A stretch of DNA of 52,500 bases, taken from positions 16,450,592 through 16,503,091 of the forward strand of contig NC_135554.1 of NCBI RefSeq assembly GCF_964340395.1, read 5' to 3'. Origin of the DNA: Glandiceps talaboti. Lineage: Eukaryota; Hemichordata; Enteropneusta; Spengelidae. Below, piece by piece: positions 1-44,730 of this stretch; the first letter of the stretch is position 1; every line of letters starts with the position of its first letter. The translations under genes were made by a program, and so were the position numbers. A model generated the notes under the pieces. That model saw nothing but the letters and a program-made list of their open reading frames with translations. It had not been told where the DNA came from and searched no databases.

Positions 1-10234
<10,234 letters not shown>

Positions 10235-10326
10235 GACGGTGACGATACACGTCGACTGTATATGGAACTGGGTGTATATGGTGAACGACGCTGGAGAATG
10301 GTGAAGAGTAGTCCCCACACAGCCAA

Positions 10327-10333
10327 ATTTATA
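10327..10333 (-). promoter_or_regulatory. TATA box of vitellogenin B
   Basis: The minus strand reads GGTATAAATTTGG, about 95 nt upstream of the ATG. A start near 10300 would give a 5' UTR of about 65 nt. Confidence 0.7.
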
Positions 10334-10423
10334 CCGTACTTTTAGTTGATTTTTAACTCGAAGAAAAACAAATTTGTTCAATTTTCCGAGGACATCGTGA
10401 TTGTCTTGAGCATTGAGATGACG

Positions 10424-10459
10424 ATTGGCTGTTGAACTAAGCTGATGATGATGACGTCA
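10424..10459 (-). promoter_or_regulatory. CCAAT box and CRE octamer upstream of vitellogenin B
   Basis: On the minus strand AGCCAAT (CCAAT at 10424-10428) lies about 95 nt upstream of the TATA box. A palindromic TGACGTCA at 10452-10459 lies about 120 nt upstream of it. CCAAT binds NF-Y and TGACGTCA binds CREB/ATF proteins in animals. The spacing to the TATA box is typical of a proximal promoter. Confidence 0.55.
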
Positions 10460-11150
10460 GGACAATACCTCATCGTGTCATGTTTTTATGGTATTATTCA
10501 TCATTGTTTACGTCTGATTGTTTAAAAATTTTGAAATCAAGGAAAGCGACTCTTCGACGCAGACGACACTAAGAGTTTAAATGTTACAACTAGTGATATA
10601 GTGGGAGGAAAAAAATTCTCAGTTCTCCCTCCCCTTCCATCTTTTTAAAGGATGGTGTGCCTGTGGCCACTGGCCAAAAATGAATTTGGCTGATGTATAT
10701 AAATGCCCCTAAAGACATTGTACAGAAAATAATACCATTGCCTGTAATTTCAAGGACGGAGCAGTGTGTTGCATCTGAATAGAGACAACGATTCAAGAGA
10801 AAACATAAAATAACTTAACTTTAATGTAAGTTGACTAACTTTGCAATCGTCCATGATCCAAGGATAAAAAAAACACCTTTCAAAATATATATACTTATTA
10901 AGAATCGGCGATCCCTGTCTGATGATGAATAGGGTGTTCATAGGGTGTTCATGAATTATTGTTTCTGTCGTGAGACTACCAGATAAGATGAAAGGTGGCG
11001 AAAGGTATAGGAGGTGGGTTTCTTTTTACAGTTATTAAAAGTTGTAAGAATTGTACACACACTTTTAATTATCCATTTCATTTCGTTTCATGGAATAGAG
11101 TCTAACATTACAATGCATGGAAATCTATTAGTGGCTGTCTAATTGAAATT

Positions 11151-11278
11151 TATGTATGTATGTATGTATGTATGTATGTATGTATGTATGTATGTATGTA
11201 TGTATGTATGTATGTATGTATGTATGTATGTATGTATGTATGTATGTACGTACGGATGGATGGATGGATGGATGGATG
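11151..11278 (+). repeat. (TATG)n followed by (GGAT)n
   Basis: About 25 TATG units, then TACGTACG, then six GGAT units, in the spacer between the vitellogenins. Confidence 0.95.
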
Positions 11279-11744
11279 TGTCTGTGTGTCTGTCTCTGTG
11301 TTAAATGTATGGAAATTCTGTCACATAGAAACCTTTTCTAAGTATTTAGAGGAGATATTAGTGTCTATATCCATGATAGAAACTGTAATCGACAGAAACT
11401 GTAATCGACCTCCTCTTAACCCTAACGACACACAGTGTACATTATCTTTGGGCCAAGGTTTATAAAAAAAAAAGAATGGTAAAAAATATTATAGTTGGCT
11501 GTACTCCGTTCCATACTTTCATTTAACCGCTGGTTGACAGATCATCAAACAAGCAAGGAGATCTTTGGTGTTTACGCATGTAACGTATCTCCAAAATATT
11601 TGAAATCATTTATTTTCAGGGTAATTGTTTAGTTCTATATACATCTCTAAGTGTCTTCGTTTGAGCTGCGATCCATCTAGATTTAGATAGCCTACCTAGG
11701 TAAATGGCACTAAACTCTCCGACCTGGACAGTCGGCCTACCTAA

Positions 11745-11801
11745 CTTAGTGGTACAAAATATTACGTCCCTGAATCCGACATATCTCCCTACACTTTATA
11801 T
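11745..11801 (+). repeat. 57-bp dispersed repeat, copy 1 (intergenic)
   Basis: It matches 15182-15238 at 53 of 57 positions in the same orientation. The shared core is AAAATATTACGTCCCTGAAT followed by GACATATCTCCC. It has no coding potential. Confidence 0.85.
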
Positions 11802-12238
11802 TTATATAGTTGATATTGTGATCGGGGATTATCCAAAGAAACCCAACATCTTGTAATATAGCGCGTAGAATAGATAACATGAACTGGCAATTGACCTCCA
11901 AAAAGTAACTATCGATGATATCGAAATACTGGGCATATATCAATGTAATGTATGCTTCTAAAATCAAATAAAAATAAGATCTTTTCTCATTTGTTCTTTG
12001 TGCATGTTTAGGGGTCAGGGATCTGCTAGTCTCGAGATGGTCGTTCTCTATAGTGCATCTAAATATTAAATACGATAAATGTATCGCTAAACGTTTTATC
12101 TCCAGCTGACTATCTGATATAGTGTTAGTTGTAATTACATGTAATATGTAAACAGAGACTATATATCATAACCTAAGGTCACCAAACAAGACCAATATTG
12201 CTATCACAAGTCTCAAATTGATGCAAATCTTTAAGAGT

Positions 12239-12720
12239 GTCATGACCCCGGGGGGGGCTACTCCCCTTATTTGAGTATATATATATGTGCCGCCCTTTGG
12301 GGTGTGTTTTCTATCCTTTTTGTTTAAAATGGGGCTGTTTTTTTTCGAGCTGAAGAGTCTAAACTGGGGTCCACTTTGCATTATTTGTTATTTGGCTTAG
12401 TCTAAAATATATTCCAACGTCCTTTACCAAATCATAACTGTCATTAATTGCTCCAAAATTTTGCCTCCTAAGGAAAATTTAAAACTTTCTTTTAGAAACC
12501 TGCCAGTGTAATGATCTAAATGGGATATGGATTTTTGGTCATAGTGGGTCTAAAATGGGTCCTGGGATATCCAGCACTGGCTACACACCCCTACCAGAGC
12601 TGGCCACTAGTACCGCCCCGGGGGCCACACACCCTTACCAGAGCTGGCCACTAGTACCGTCCCCGGGGGCCACACACCCCTACCAGAGCTGGCCACTAGT
12701 ACCGCCCCCGGGGTCGTGAC
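12239..12720. mobile_element. MITE-like element with GC-rich terminal inverted repeats
   Basis: The left end reads GTCATGACCCCGGGGGGGG. The right end, reverse complemented, reads GTCACGACCCCGGGGGCGG. The interior holds motifs such as TACTCCCC, GTGCCGCCC and runs of AAAATGGG, like a GC-ended, noncoding repeat family I recall from several invertebrate genomes. No transposase is encoded, so it would be non-autonomous. Target-site duplication is unclear: GTCA and TGAC at the outer ends are part of the inverted repeat. Three 44-45-bp tandem copies sit just inside the right end. Confidence 0.6.
12581..12713. repeat. Three tandem copies of a 44-45-bp unit
   Basis: Units at 12581-12624, 12625-12669 and 12670-12713 each contain ACCAGAGCTGGCCACTAGTA followed by CCG and a CCCCGGGG core. 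They differ at only a few positions. They lie at the right end of the MITE-like element, so the terminal inverted repeat itself seems to have been triplicated. Confidence 0.9.
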
Positions 12721-12838
12721 TTTGCTGTATAACATGTTAAAACTTGTCCTGCTACGGAATAATACCTTGACTTTCTTGTTCCTAAAGAAATACGCATTTT
12801 CAGCGATCACGTGCGCTATATTGTATCCCACCACCACC

Positions 12839-12909
12839 GCCGGCGATGCCGCCACCACCACCACCACCACCACCACCACCACCACCACCACCACCACCAC
12901 CACCACCAG
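12839..12909 (+). repeat. (CAC)n trinucleotide array
   Basis: About 20 CAC units. Reading frames through it encode only homopolymers and are not genes. Confidence 0.93.
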
Positions 12910-14407
12910 CATCACCAATCCAATCGTATCGAAGACCTGAAGATAGTATTTTTTATTAGAATTCATATCTTGTGTACAAGATCCATCCAAGGATACCGAC
13001 CACTTACAGCCTTTCTCACTGAACTGTTATACCTTCAAACATGACCAAATCACAATACAATGGTACTGACCACTTACAACATTTCGCACTGAACTGTTAC
13101 AACTTTTGTACATTGCCCAATCAAATTTTTCTTCATTGTTGCGCAAAGCAGTTTTGGTGAAATAACTTTCTGTGGTCCCCAAACATAAAGAATACAACCG
13201 AGATAGAACTCATCGTTGCCTTCGTTCCCAATCCTACAGGCTATTATCCACGACTCAGTGCTACGATTAGTACTTTAAAGCCGACGATACAGTATAAGTA
13301 TTATTACTATGGTTTTTATTTATTTTTTTTAAAGATGTGACATTTTTATCCTAGACGTGGTATAAATACTACGAGACACCAAACATGGAAATATTATACC
13401 AAACTGGGTGTGGGCATTCATATTTCTACCCTAAATTTAAAAACACCAGACGATGTCTCGTCATCAGTGCAGACGCAAGGTTATTTTACCCAGACTACCG
13501 CGTTGGCGATTACGACTGTCTAGTTCAAGCTATCACTGTCAATCTCCTTGCTTCTAGTATTGCCCTTCAAGAAAGCATGCAACAAAGTCTCCCGGTTATG
13601 AATAAACACGAATATCACACATGAGACGAGGTCAGAGATAAACTGTGCAAATGAAATATATACAACTTATAATCATAAAGCGAGGATATCGGAACTGATT
13701 TGTCTATACTTGAAGGCCTCCGTACCCTTTGACAGTAGCGATAAATCATTACCCTTTCTCCCGCACCCCCACCCCCATCCCGACCCCCATCCCAACTAAA
13801 ACAACTAAACCATTCTCTTGTCTTGCAGGGGAATATTTTTACTAACCTAGGCTTAAAATCGGGAGATATGATTTCCTTAGTTTACCCCACAATTTAGAGT
13901 CAACTAAACATATTCTTTTTCTAGCTGCAAAATACTAACAATTGTATCAAAATTATTATTTAGTAGTGCGTTGGTCACTTTGTATATTTTCCATGTCTTA
14001 AAATCTTTGTCTAGAATGTACAGATTTGTATTGAGGACTCAGCAGAAAACAATCCATATACGTTCTGTAAATTGTGACGACAAATTTTGCCTGCATGCAA
14101 GTTTATGTTGAATCATTCCAACCACATCGCATAGTCATTGGTTTTACTAAGTTGTTTCGGAAGTCACGGAACTGTAGTCTCGGCCTTCATTTCAGTGCTC
14201 ATTTCGACATTGTAATGATGTCCGGGAAGTAATGTTACTGTGTTTACGTGGACAGTTTTGCAAGTCCATTTCGGAATCAATCCACAGGGCACATATGCTG
14301 ACCAGAGGATATTTGGGGGTTGGCTGTGAAGCTTTGGGAGGGGTTTAAAGACATATGTCTATCTGGGATGGGAAGGGGCACACATGCAAAACCACAAAAG
14401 CTTCCTT
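12910..14407. other. Spacer downstream of vitellogenin A, no gene supported
   Basis: A plus-strand frame of 79 codons (13385-13624) starts 22 nt after a TATAAATAC, too close for a normal promoter. Its peptide is not recognised. Nothing else stands out. Confidence 0.5.
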
Positions 14408-14409
14408 GT

Positions 14410-14467
14410 CACCACCACCACCACCACCACCACCACCACAACCACCACCACCACCACCACCACCACC

Positions 14468-14501
<34 letters not shown>

Positions 14502-14517
14502 CCACCGTCATCATCAA
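14410..14517 (+). repeat. (CAC)n with (CAT)n array
   Basis: Imperfect CAC/CAT trinucleotides about 330 nt downstream of the vitellogenin A stop. The His, Pro and Thr homopolymer frames across it are artefacts. Confidence 0.93.
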
Positions 14518-14607
14518 CTATTACACTAACAAAACCGTAGATCGACAATTATTTTTTAACTGCTGGGTATCTTTTTTTTAATTACAAGAGTTTAAAGATC
14601 AAGTACA

Positions 14608-14636
14608 TATCACATCACATCACATCACATCACATA
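14608..14636 (+). repeat. (CACAT)n pentanucleotide array, short
   Basis: Five CACAT units. The same pentamer makes up much larger arrays at 29287-29458 and, on the other strand, 40274-40680. Confidence 0.85.
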
Positions 14637-14843
14637 CTATAAAGTATAATGCTTGTGCGTATAACAGATGTAAATCATTTGATCTATGAAGCTGACGAAC
14701 AGTTTTGGTAATAATTAGTATAAGTGCAGCAAAATACATCTACTGCATTCGGCAAAACGGACAATAATGGCGAAAGTGAAATCTAAATGTCGTGTACTCT
14801 ATCTGTATGTAGAAATTATCTAAAAGTATTGTCGTCTGTTTTT

Positions 14844-33504
<18,661 letters not shown>

Positions 33505-33563
33505 GACTGCTGTACCGTTCTTCGTTCGCGTACGGTAATGAGGTAATCATCGGCACGCATACC

Positions 33564-33572
33564 CTTTTTATA
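33564..33572 (-). promoter_or_regulatory. TATA box of vitellogenin A
   Basis: The minus strand reads TATAAAAAGG about 60 nt upstream of the ATG. A transcription start near 33540 would leave a 5' UTR of about 35 nt. Farther upstream the minus strand has a half-CRE, TGACGTA (33635-33641), and an inverted CCAAT (33625-33629). Confidence 0.7.
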
Positions 33573-33644
33573 GAGATTTCATGGACAATTAAGTGACCAA
33601 AAGTCGATTTTTTTGGAACAATTACCAATAAATCTACGTCAATG

Positions 33645-37684
<4,040 letters not shown>

Positions 37685-37773
<89 letters not shown>

Positions 37774-37774
37774 T
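37685..37774 (+). repeat. (GATA)n array
   Basis: About 22 GATA units. Confidence 0.95.
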
Positions 37775-37902
37775 ATCATTGAGAGCTTACATTACCAATA
37801 TGGTGAAGATATAATTACTGTAAAACAGTTTGATCTTACAATATCAAATTTAATAAGATATTATAAGAGAGAGGTGAGGGAGACACATGCATACACACAG
37901 TG

Positions 37903-37924
37903 ACAGACAGACAGACAGACAGGC

Positions 37925-37965
<41 letters not shown>

Positions 37966-38249
37966 TACATACATACAGACAGACAGACGGACGGACGGAC
38001 GGATGAATGGATGGATGGATGGAAAGGAAAAAAACACATTTACTCGGAACATACACGAGCAGATAGATGGAACGACAGGTAGAAAATTTGGGGTGAATAG
38101 GAAAGGGGGTGCGAGCGACAGACAGTCATGCATGCATGCATGCATGCATACATACATACATACATACATACATACATACATACATACATACATACACACA
38201 TACACACATACACACATACACACATACATACATACATACATACATACAT

Positions 38250-38280
<31 letters not shown>

Positions 38281-38359
38281 TACATACATACATACATACA
38301 TACATACATACATACATACATACATACATACATACATACATACATACATACATACATAC
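37903..38359 (+). repeat. (GACA)n, (GACG/GATG)n and long (CATA)n arrays
   Basis: GACA units (37903-37985) pass into GACG and GATG units to about 38022. A short unique spacer follows, then CATG and CATA units with CACA insertions (38127-38359). All long frames crossing the block are simple-repeat peptides. Confidence 0.95.
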
Positions 38360-40273
38360 GGAGATGGGACAGGGAAGGAGGGAGAAAGACGGGGTGAAGG
38401 GAATGGTGGTATGGATAATGAGACACGGGGTCTTCGAACTTTGTATCGTGATGAACTATGGGAAATGCTAGGATTCGAACGACGACGCCGTGACCACGCG
38501 CATGTATTGTGTATTGCATTTTGAGAGTGTCAAGTGTTATCCTGGCAACTTCTTATAAGTACACTTGTCAAACAATCGTACTGAATACACGCAAAACACA
38601 GATGTTAACAACAAACCTAAAGACATTCAGACATTAACAAAAGATGTTCTAGCATATAGAAATTGTTATCTATTAAAAAGAACTAGTTGTTTTTAGTTAT
38701 AGTACTAGTAGAAGGATCACATCCATTGCTACAAAATACTGATTGTTGACAAAAATAGGTGATACCTTTGCAAATCATACACATGCGATATGTTGTATAC
38801 TGTGATCGTAAGCTACCCAATCATTCGAAAAATGACTTTCCATACAAGCCATGTCTTTCTCAAAAGTTGTTTGACTTTGATCTGAATGAGTCCTTGGTAT
38901 CACCACACATACATACGATAACTACATGTAAATACAAGCATGGCATTACATTTATTAACCAGTTGTAATTTTGGGTCACAGTGGTAATTTAGCTTGTTTT
39001 ACATTTTACTGGGAGAGACAGAAACTTGAGTGAAGTCTTTCTAACGACAGCCCGTTTTAAGTTACCGTGCAGCGGCTCAGTTTGATACAACCACACACAA
39101 AAACCTTAAGATAGCAAGATTGAAAAATACAGTTTCTTACGATATTTTCTGTAACTGAAAGTTACTAACTTGCGTGTTGCCACCAAGCAGACATCATCAA
39201 AGCTTTGGAGCAGTGTGTATGTCTGTGTCTAGTTGCAGTATGTTTAAATGGTTTATTTCATTTAGACAAAATGTAGCAATAAATTGCTATCTTAAAGACT
39301 GTTAGTGTAAAATATGCAGTTTTTATTGATTGGTTTCTGCGTAATCATCAAAGAGAACCACTGAACAGTAACTAGAAACGGAATGTATATCTAGGGCTAA
39401 ATTTGACTTTGCGTGACAGTTTTATATGCCCAAAACAATCCAAGAACTTATGAATAATTAAATAATATATGGACAGAAAAATGAAAAGTTTTGGGGACTT
39501 GAAAGACTTGTTAGTTTTCATAACAGTAAATAGACCTACAGCTAGTGTGACCGAAAATCATCAACACGTTTCCATTTTAAAACGCGATTCCAAGTAAACG
39601 ACAAATTCAAAGCTTTGTTTTTTTACCAGTACATCAAAAGGAAAGATACGTCAACTGTGGTCACATGACAGTGTCATCTGATTCTACATATATCTACTTC
39701 AAATAGATACTAAATACAAGAAGTGCCCAGTTGTACAATTCAATTCTGATCAATCATTAATTTGAAAGCTAGCATAGTGATGAATGGAGTGTGAATGGTA
39801 AACAACATCTCTGATGACGAGTACAACTCTAGGTCCAGTATCACCAATAATTTGATGATTTATTCCGATAACATATTGACCCGATTGACACGAACTAGAT
39901 TATGATACAAAGGCTACACGTACCGTTGTATCTCTCCTTCGCCCACTCTTTTTGAACACAGAGTATTTATACGATCGTGCGACCATGGTGATGTAATGTG
40001 GTTCTGTTTAACACTGGTAGTTTGTAAAGTTGATAGGATTGCCTGGACTGTCCAAAACCTATTTACTGGAATAAAATTTAAAATTTATATCTACGGACTA
40101 CATGGTTAAATTAATCTGGAGTAAAGTGACGTTTACGGTTTAGTCTGGGTAAGGAGAGAGCGCTGAAGCCACCAACAAGTCTCTACACGAAGTGACGTTA
40201 TGTAATGTAAAGAACGAGATGAAATGGTGATGTAATTGAATGACATCATTTTTTCTGTTGTTATATGAATGGT
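38360..40273. other. Intergenic, no gene seen
   Basis: A minus-strand TATAAATA (39964-39971) with a possible GTACGT donor 40 nt beyond could mark an untranslated first exon, but no coding exons were found to its left. Confidence 0.4.
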
Positions 40274-40680
40274 GCGGTGGGATATGTATGATGTGATGTG
40301 ATGTGGTTTGGTGTGGTGTGGTGTGGTGTGGTGTGATGTGATGTGATGTGATGTGATGTGATGCCATGTCATGTGAGCCGAGTTGATGTCATGTCACGTC
40401 CTGTCATGTGATGTGATGTGATGTGATGTGACGTGACGTGACGTGACGTGCCGTGACCAGTTATTTGTATGTGGTGTAGCGCGATGTGATGTAATGTAAT
40501 GTAATGTAATGTTATGTAATGTAATGTAATGTAATGTAATGTAATGTGATGTAACTTATTGTGATGTGATTTGCTATACATGTTGCCATATTAACTGTGT
40601 GATTTAGTGATGTGATGTGATGTGATGTGATGTGATGTGATGTGGTGTGATGTGATGTAACTTGTTGTAATGTATATTGT
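40274..40680 (+). repeat. (GATGT)n pentanucleotide satellite, about 400 bp
   Basis: GATGT units with GGTGT, GACGT and AATGT variants that cluster in blocks (for example TAATG at 40490-40545). The reverse complement (ACATC) is the unit at 29287-29458. Confidence 0.92.
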
Positions 40681-40717
40681 GTGATTCAGTGTGTGATTAT
40701 GAGGTTGTATGTGACAC

Positions 40718-40970
40718 ATACATACATACATATACATATATACATACATACATACATACATACATACATACATACATACATACACACACACATACACATA
40801 CACACATACACACATACGTACATACATACGTACATACGTACGTACGTACAGACATACATACATACACACATACACACACATCATACATACATACATACAT
40901 ACATACATACATACATACATACATACATACATACATACATACATACATACATACATACATACATACATAC
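40718..40970 (+). repeat. (CATA)n array with CACA and CGTA variants
   Basis: CATA units with a CACA-rich centre and a CGTA patch near 40817-40850, then perfect CATA units to the end. Confidence 0.95.
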
Positions 40971-42423
40971 GTGCAGTATAGTATTCTGAGCTCAATTCAA
41001 TAGGCAATTGATTTAATCAATGCTAGCTTAGTGCATGTGTAGAGTAGTGTCAGTGCCTTGTGAAAAAAAGGTTGCGAGCAATGAACTGTACTACAATATC
41101 ACGTGATCTGTATTGTCCGAGTCATTCTGTCCCCATTTATGTAACTACACCCATTCAGCAAATATAGGACATACGATTGTTGTGATGTCCCTATAACGTG
41201 ACTCACTTTATCATGTCCTTGTTATCTATATTTTTATCTAATCACTGCACGGTAATTATCGTGTCCTATTTACTTGTGACATCATTTGATAATGATTACG
41301 ATCGTCCTCATACAATGGTTGTTATTTATAAGTGGTGTCACCGTGTCCTACAGATCACGTGATCATAAACGCTGACATCACTGGTTTGAACAATTGCACC
41401 AAACGATACATTCTGATATCATATTTTGAAAGATTATTTTTGCGCGAATACAGTCAAAGTTTGATATATGAAGGATAGAAATCCCAGCTCAATATTGACG
41501 ACATATCATTGCAATAGAGGTCTAAGAATCTAGATGGCTGCAAAAAAATATAAGAAATACATACTTGTGTCAATTTTAGGGTACCTTCTATATCATTGTA
41601 GTCTCATTATGGTTTAGGGACCGAGAAAGTCTCCTTCAAATCTACAGAACAGGTAGGTACGCAGTATGCACAGTACATATACAGTCATTACAATCCAATG
41701 ACATTGTAACACTGTGAGTACTAACACCCTCCTGATACCCTTGTCTTGTTTTCACCTGTTTCTACACCTCCTTTTCAAATTCGTAGTCACATTGCATCAA
41801 CACCCTTGTTTTCAGTTTATTACTATTCAGCGTTGTTCTTACCACAGTGTTTAACACATTGATAAAGTTATTACCTGTCTTACAATAGGGCGAATTTTGT
41901 CGACACCCTCAACTTTCCTTGTGGTGAAAGTAAACATGGGGAAGAAAAGAAGGTAAATTTGTAATACGGATATTTTGCAGTGTCGCGGAAAATATACAGT
42001 ATCAGCTCTGGTTTGCCTTTAAGACAAGTATCCACCAATCAGCGGTGTATACGTGTTAGATATTTACTGTACATTAGGAAATATAAAATTCAATATACCA
42101 GTAAGCTGAAATTAAGTACTAAAACATACCAGGAACCGGTGTGTAGTCAGACAATATGGCGATTTTATTGTAGAAATATTTAATTACATATTTTTTTTTG
42201 TTAAGTCAGGACTCTGGACTAGATTAATCCCCAGGACTATATCCATGGTCCTCACCAGGAATATTTTGCTCTTCTTTTTTTACTTTCTTTTTGTATTAGT
42301 GTAATTACTAGTTGGAAGTAATTATGTCAGAAATTGTAACTTATTGACTTATGTGCTTTTCCTCTTTTAACCTTCTCTTTTTCTCTTTTTTCCTGTATGT
42401 TATGTACCCTTTTGTACAATTTC

Positions 42424-42452
42424 TAGTGAAATAAATAAATTAAAAAAAAAGA
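42424..42452 (+). mobile_element. Possible retroposon 3' end (A-rich tail)
   Basis: AGTGAAATAAATAAATTAAA is followed by further As and preceded by a T-rich, pyrimidine-rich segment. It could be the tail of a non-LTR retroposon inserted on the plus strand or the 3' end of an unrecognised transcript. No reverse-transcriptase coding is visible upstream. Confidence 0.25.
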
Positions 42453-43403
42453 CAATTATAACTGTTTCAAACAAAGAAATGACAAATAAATTAGTACTTA
42501 AAATATTTTGCCGAGCAAGCTAGTCTTTGTGACAGGGTGGAAAGAAAAGATGATTTTATCCACAGTTTTATCAAAACAGATGAACTTTTCGTTTAAATAA
42601 AATAATTAATACCTATGCTCATGTCTCTACTTTATACATTGTGACACTTGTATTGGAATAGATCAAGCAATGTAGTAGTGTGACTCCGCCCTCTCGAGTC
42701 ACGGTATTAAGTGTAAACGTTTTATTATAGCATGCGTTCATCACTTATGGTAATATTTAAAGGATAGGATTTTCAGTTTTGCTATCTCTCTGCTGAACCT
42801 GACTACCTTCACAATTTGAAGAAAAAAAATCCAGAAATATCAGGAAATATTAAGACGACTGAGGTTGTTGTATTTCGCTGGGAATACTTTATTGCGCTTT
42901 ATGCAAGATTATCATTATTCAGAATGTCCAAATATTATCATGCAAGTCGCATTTGGAATATGTTTGCGTCGGTCGACGATTGTGTGTATATTGTGGTGTG
43001 TGCTGTACACTTTTCAAATGATTACTTCGACCTGCTGATCAGAGCCACACAAACGTACGTGTTTTCTTAGCTAACTTAGAATATATGCTGCTGAGTTGTA
43101 TATCATGATATGCATGAGTATGTTGGGTGGTGTATACATTGGTGCATGGATTGATGAATGAATGTATGGCAGACATTTTGTCATCATTTGGTAAACGGAT
43201 CGATGGATAAATGGATAGATTGATGGGTAGGTGGGTTGGTTGGTGTATACGTTAGTGCATGGAATGATAGATGGGTGTATATTAATAGGTTGCTTGTCGT
43301 TTGCTGCACGGATGGAAGATACGTTGGTGAATGGGTGGATAGACGGGTGTATGGAAGGCTGTTTGTCCGGGCCTGGTGGACAAATTGATGTATTATTTGG
43401 CAG

Positions 43404-43514
<111 letters not shown>

Positions 43515-44600
43515 ACGACAGATGAAAAGAGACAGAGTAGGAGAAAGACAGAGATACGTGCATCTACGTGCATCTACGTGCATGTAGATGTGTTTGCATG
43601 ACAGCCATAAACAATTTGTGTGAAATAGTGTAAATCAAGACTTGGGAATAAGCATGCACGAAGACACGATCGTAGTCTTTTGTAAAGCAGGTAAAATAAG
43701 AGCTGATATTTGAGGGAATTGGTCTTTTTGTCAATTTGGGAAAAAATCGATTTCACATAAAGACGTACAGATTAAACAGAATCCTAACCAAAGAACAGAC
43801 AACAAAAAGAGAACTTGCATCGTATAAATGAGATTCCATTAACGGATTGAGAATCGTTGGCAGTGTAATGAATCCACGAGTTACCATGACAGCAGAGGTT
43901 ACCATGGCAACAGACGATCGAATATATGACTAAAACTTCCAAGTATTCGTGTTCAATCTCATATTTTAATTCACTTTTAAAGAATTAGATAATATAGCTA
44001 GTATATCTCGCGTGATAAATAAGTCTGTAGTTAAACAGTATGCATGTACAACACTGTCATTTGTTAGGCTTATTGATATGTGGCGGCAGTAAGCGTTGTC
44101 ATGGTTACCAAGCATGTATTAAAACTATCGATACGTGACATTTATCTCCCATTCAATCTATTCAGTTGAGAATACACAGTATCCAATGAAATATTCATCA
44201 ATCATTATTCACAACGAACATGCTCATATTTCATTGACACTAATTGATAGGAGATATAGAATTATATTTTTTACAGCAAAAATAATTTCACTCCTGCATA
44301 TTTGACCATGTCAATTCTATGTTTAGCTGTTTGAATAGTTATATAGAAATTTTGAAAGTAAATAAACTGACAGAACTGATGACATCTCAGTACAAATACA
44401 AATTATAGCAGTATTGGGTTTTTATTTTCTAACTCCTTTAGAAGTGGAATGTATAATGTGTCACATGAAACAGATCATACGTCGTCTGGCGATACAATAA
44501 TCTCACAAATATTGCTACATTTTCTACTATTATCTTAGCAGATTGTTACACTGTAAATGTATTGGCAACAAAGTGGCAATTACAATATGTCTAACTTTCG

Positions 44601-44730
44601 TTGAGCCAGACGATGAAATGTAACAATGTTAGTAATATATTTTAGTTGAGGCAGACGATGAAATGTAGCAATGTTAGTAAGAGTTTTTGTTGAGGCAGAC
44701 GATGAAATGTAGCAATGTTAGTAAGAGTTT
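44601..44730 (+). repeat. Three tandem copies of a 44-45-bp unit
   Basis: Units start at 44601, 44646 and 44690. The shared core is CAGACGATGAAATGTA(A/G)CAATGTTAGTAA. Just upstream (about 44510-44525) the sequence ATTGCTACATTT is an inverted match to the core. Confidence 0.9.

Larger units (their letters stand above)
10460..12238. other. Spacer upstream of vitellogenin B, no gene seen
   Basis: Apart from the (TATG)n array and copy 1 of the 57-bp dispersed repeat, this is AT-rich unique sequence. Frames at 10590-10941 and 11746-11967 on the minus strand are short and show no protein-like composition. Confidence 0.6.

Noticed and set aside
37861-38524. Long frames (120-173 codons) on both strands rich in His-Thr-Tyr-Ile or Met-Tyr-Val-Cys
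   Set aside because: They are translations of (CATA)n and (GACA)n arrays open in several frames at once; this is simple repeat, not protein.
41939-41955. ATGGGGAAGAAAAGAAGG followed by GTAAAT-like donor, possible short first exon
   Set aside because: A start codon and donor alone are expected by chance; no following coding exon was found before the A-rich tail at 42424.
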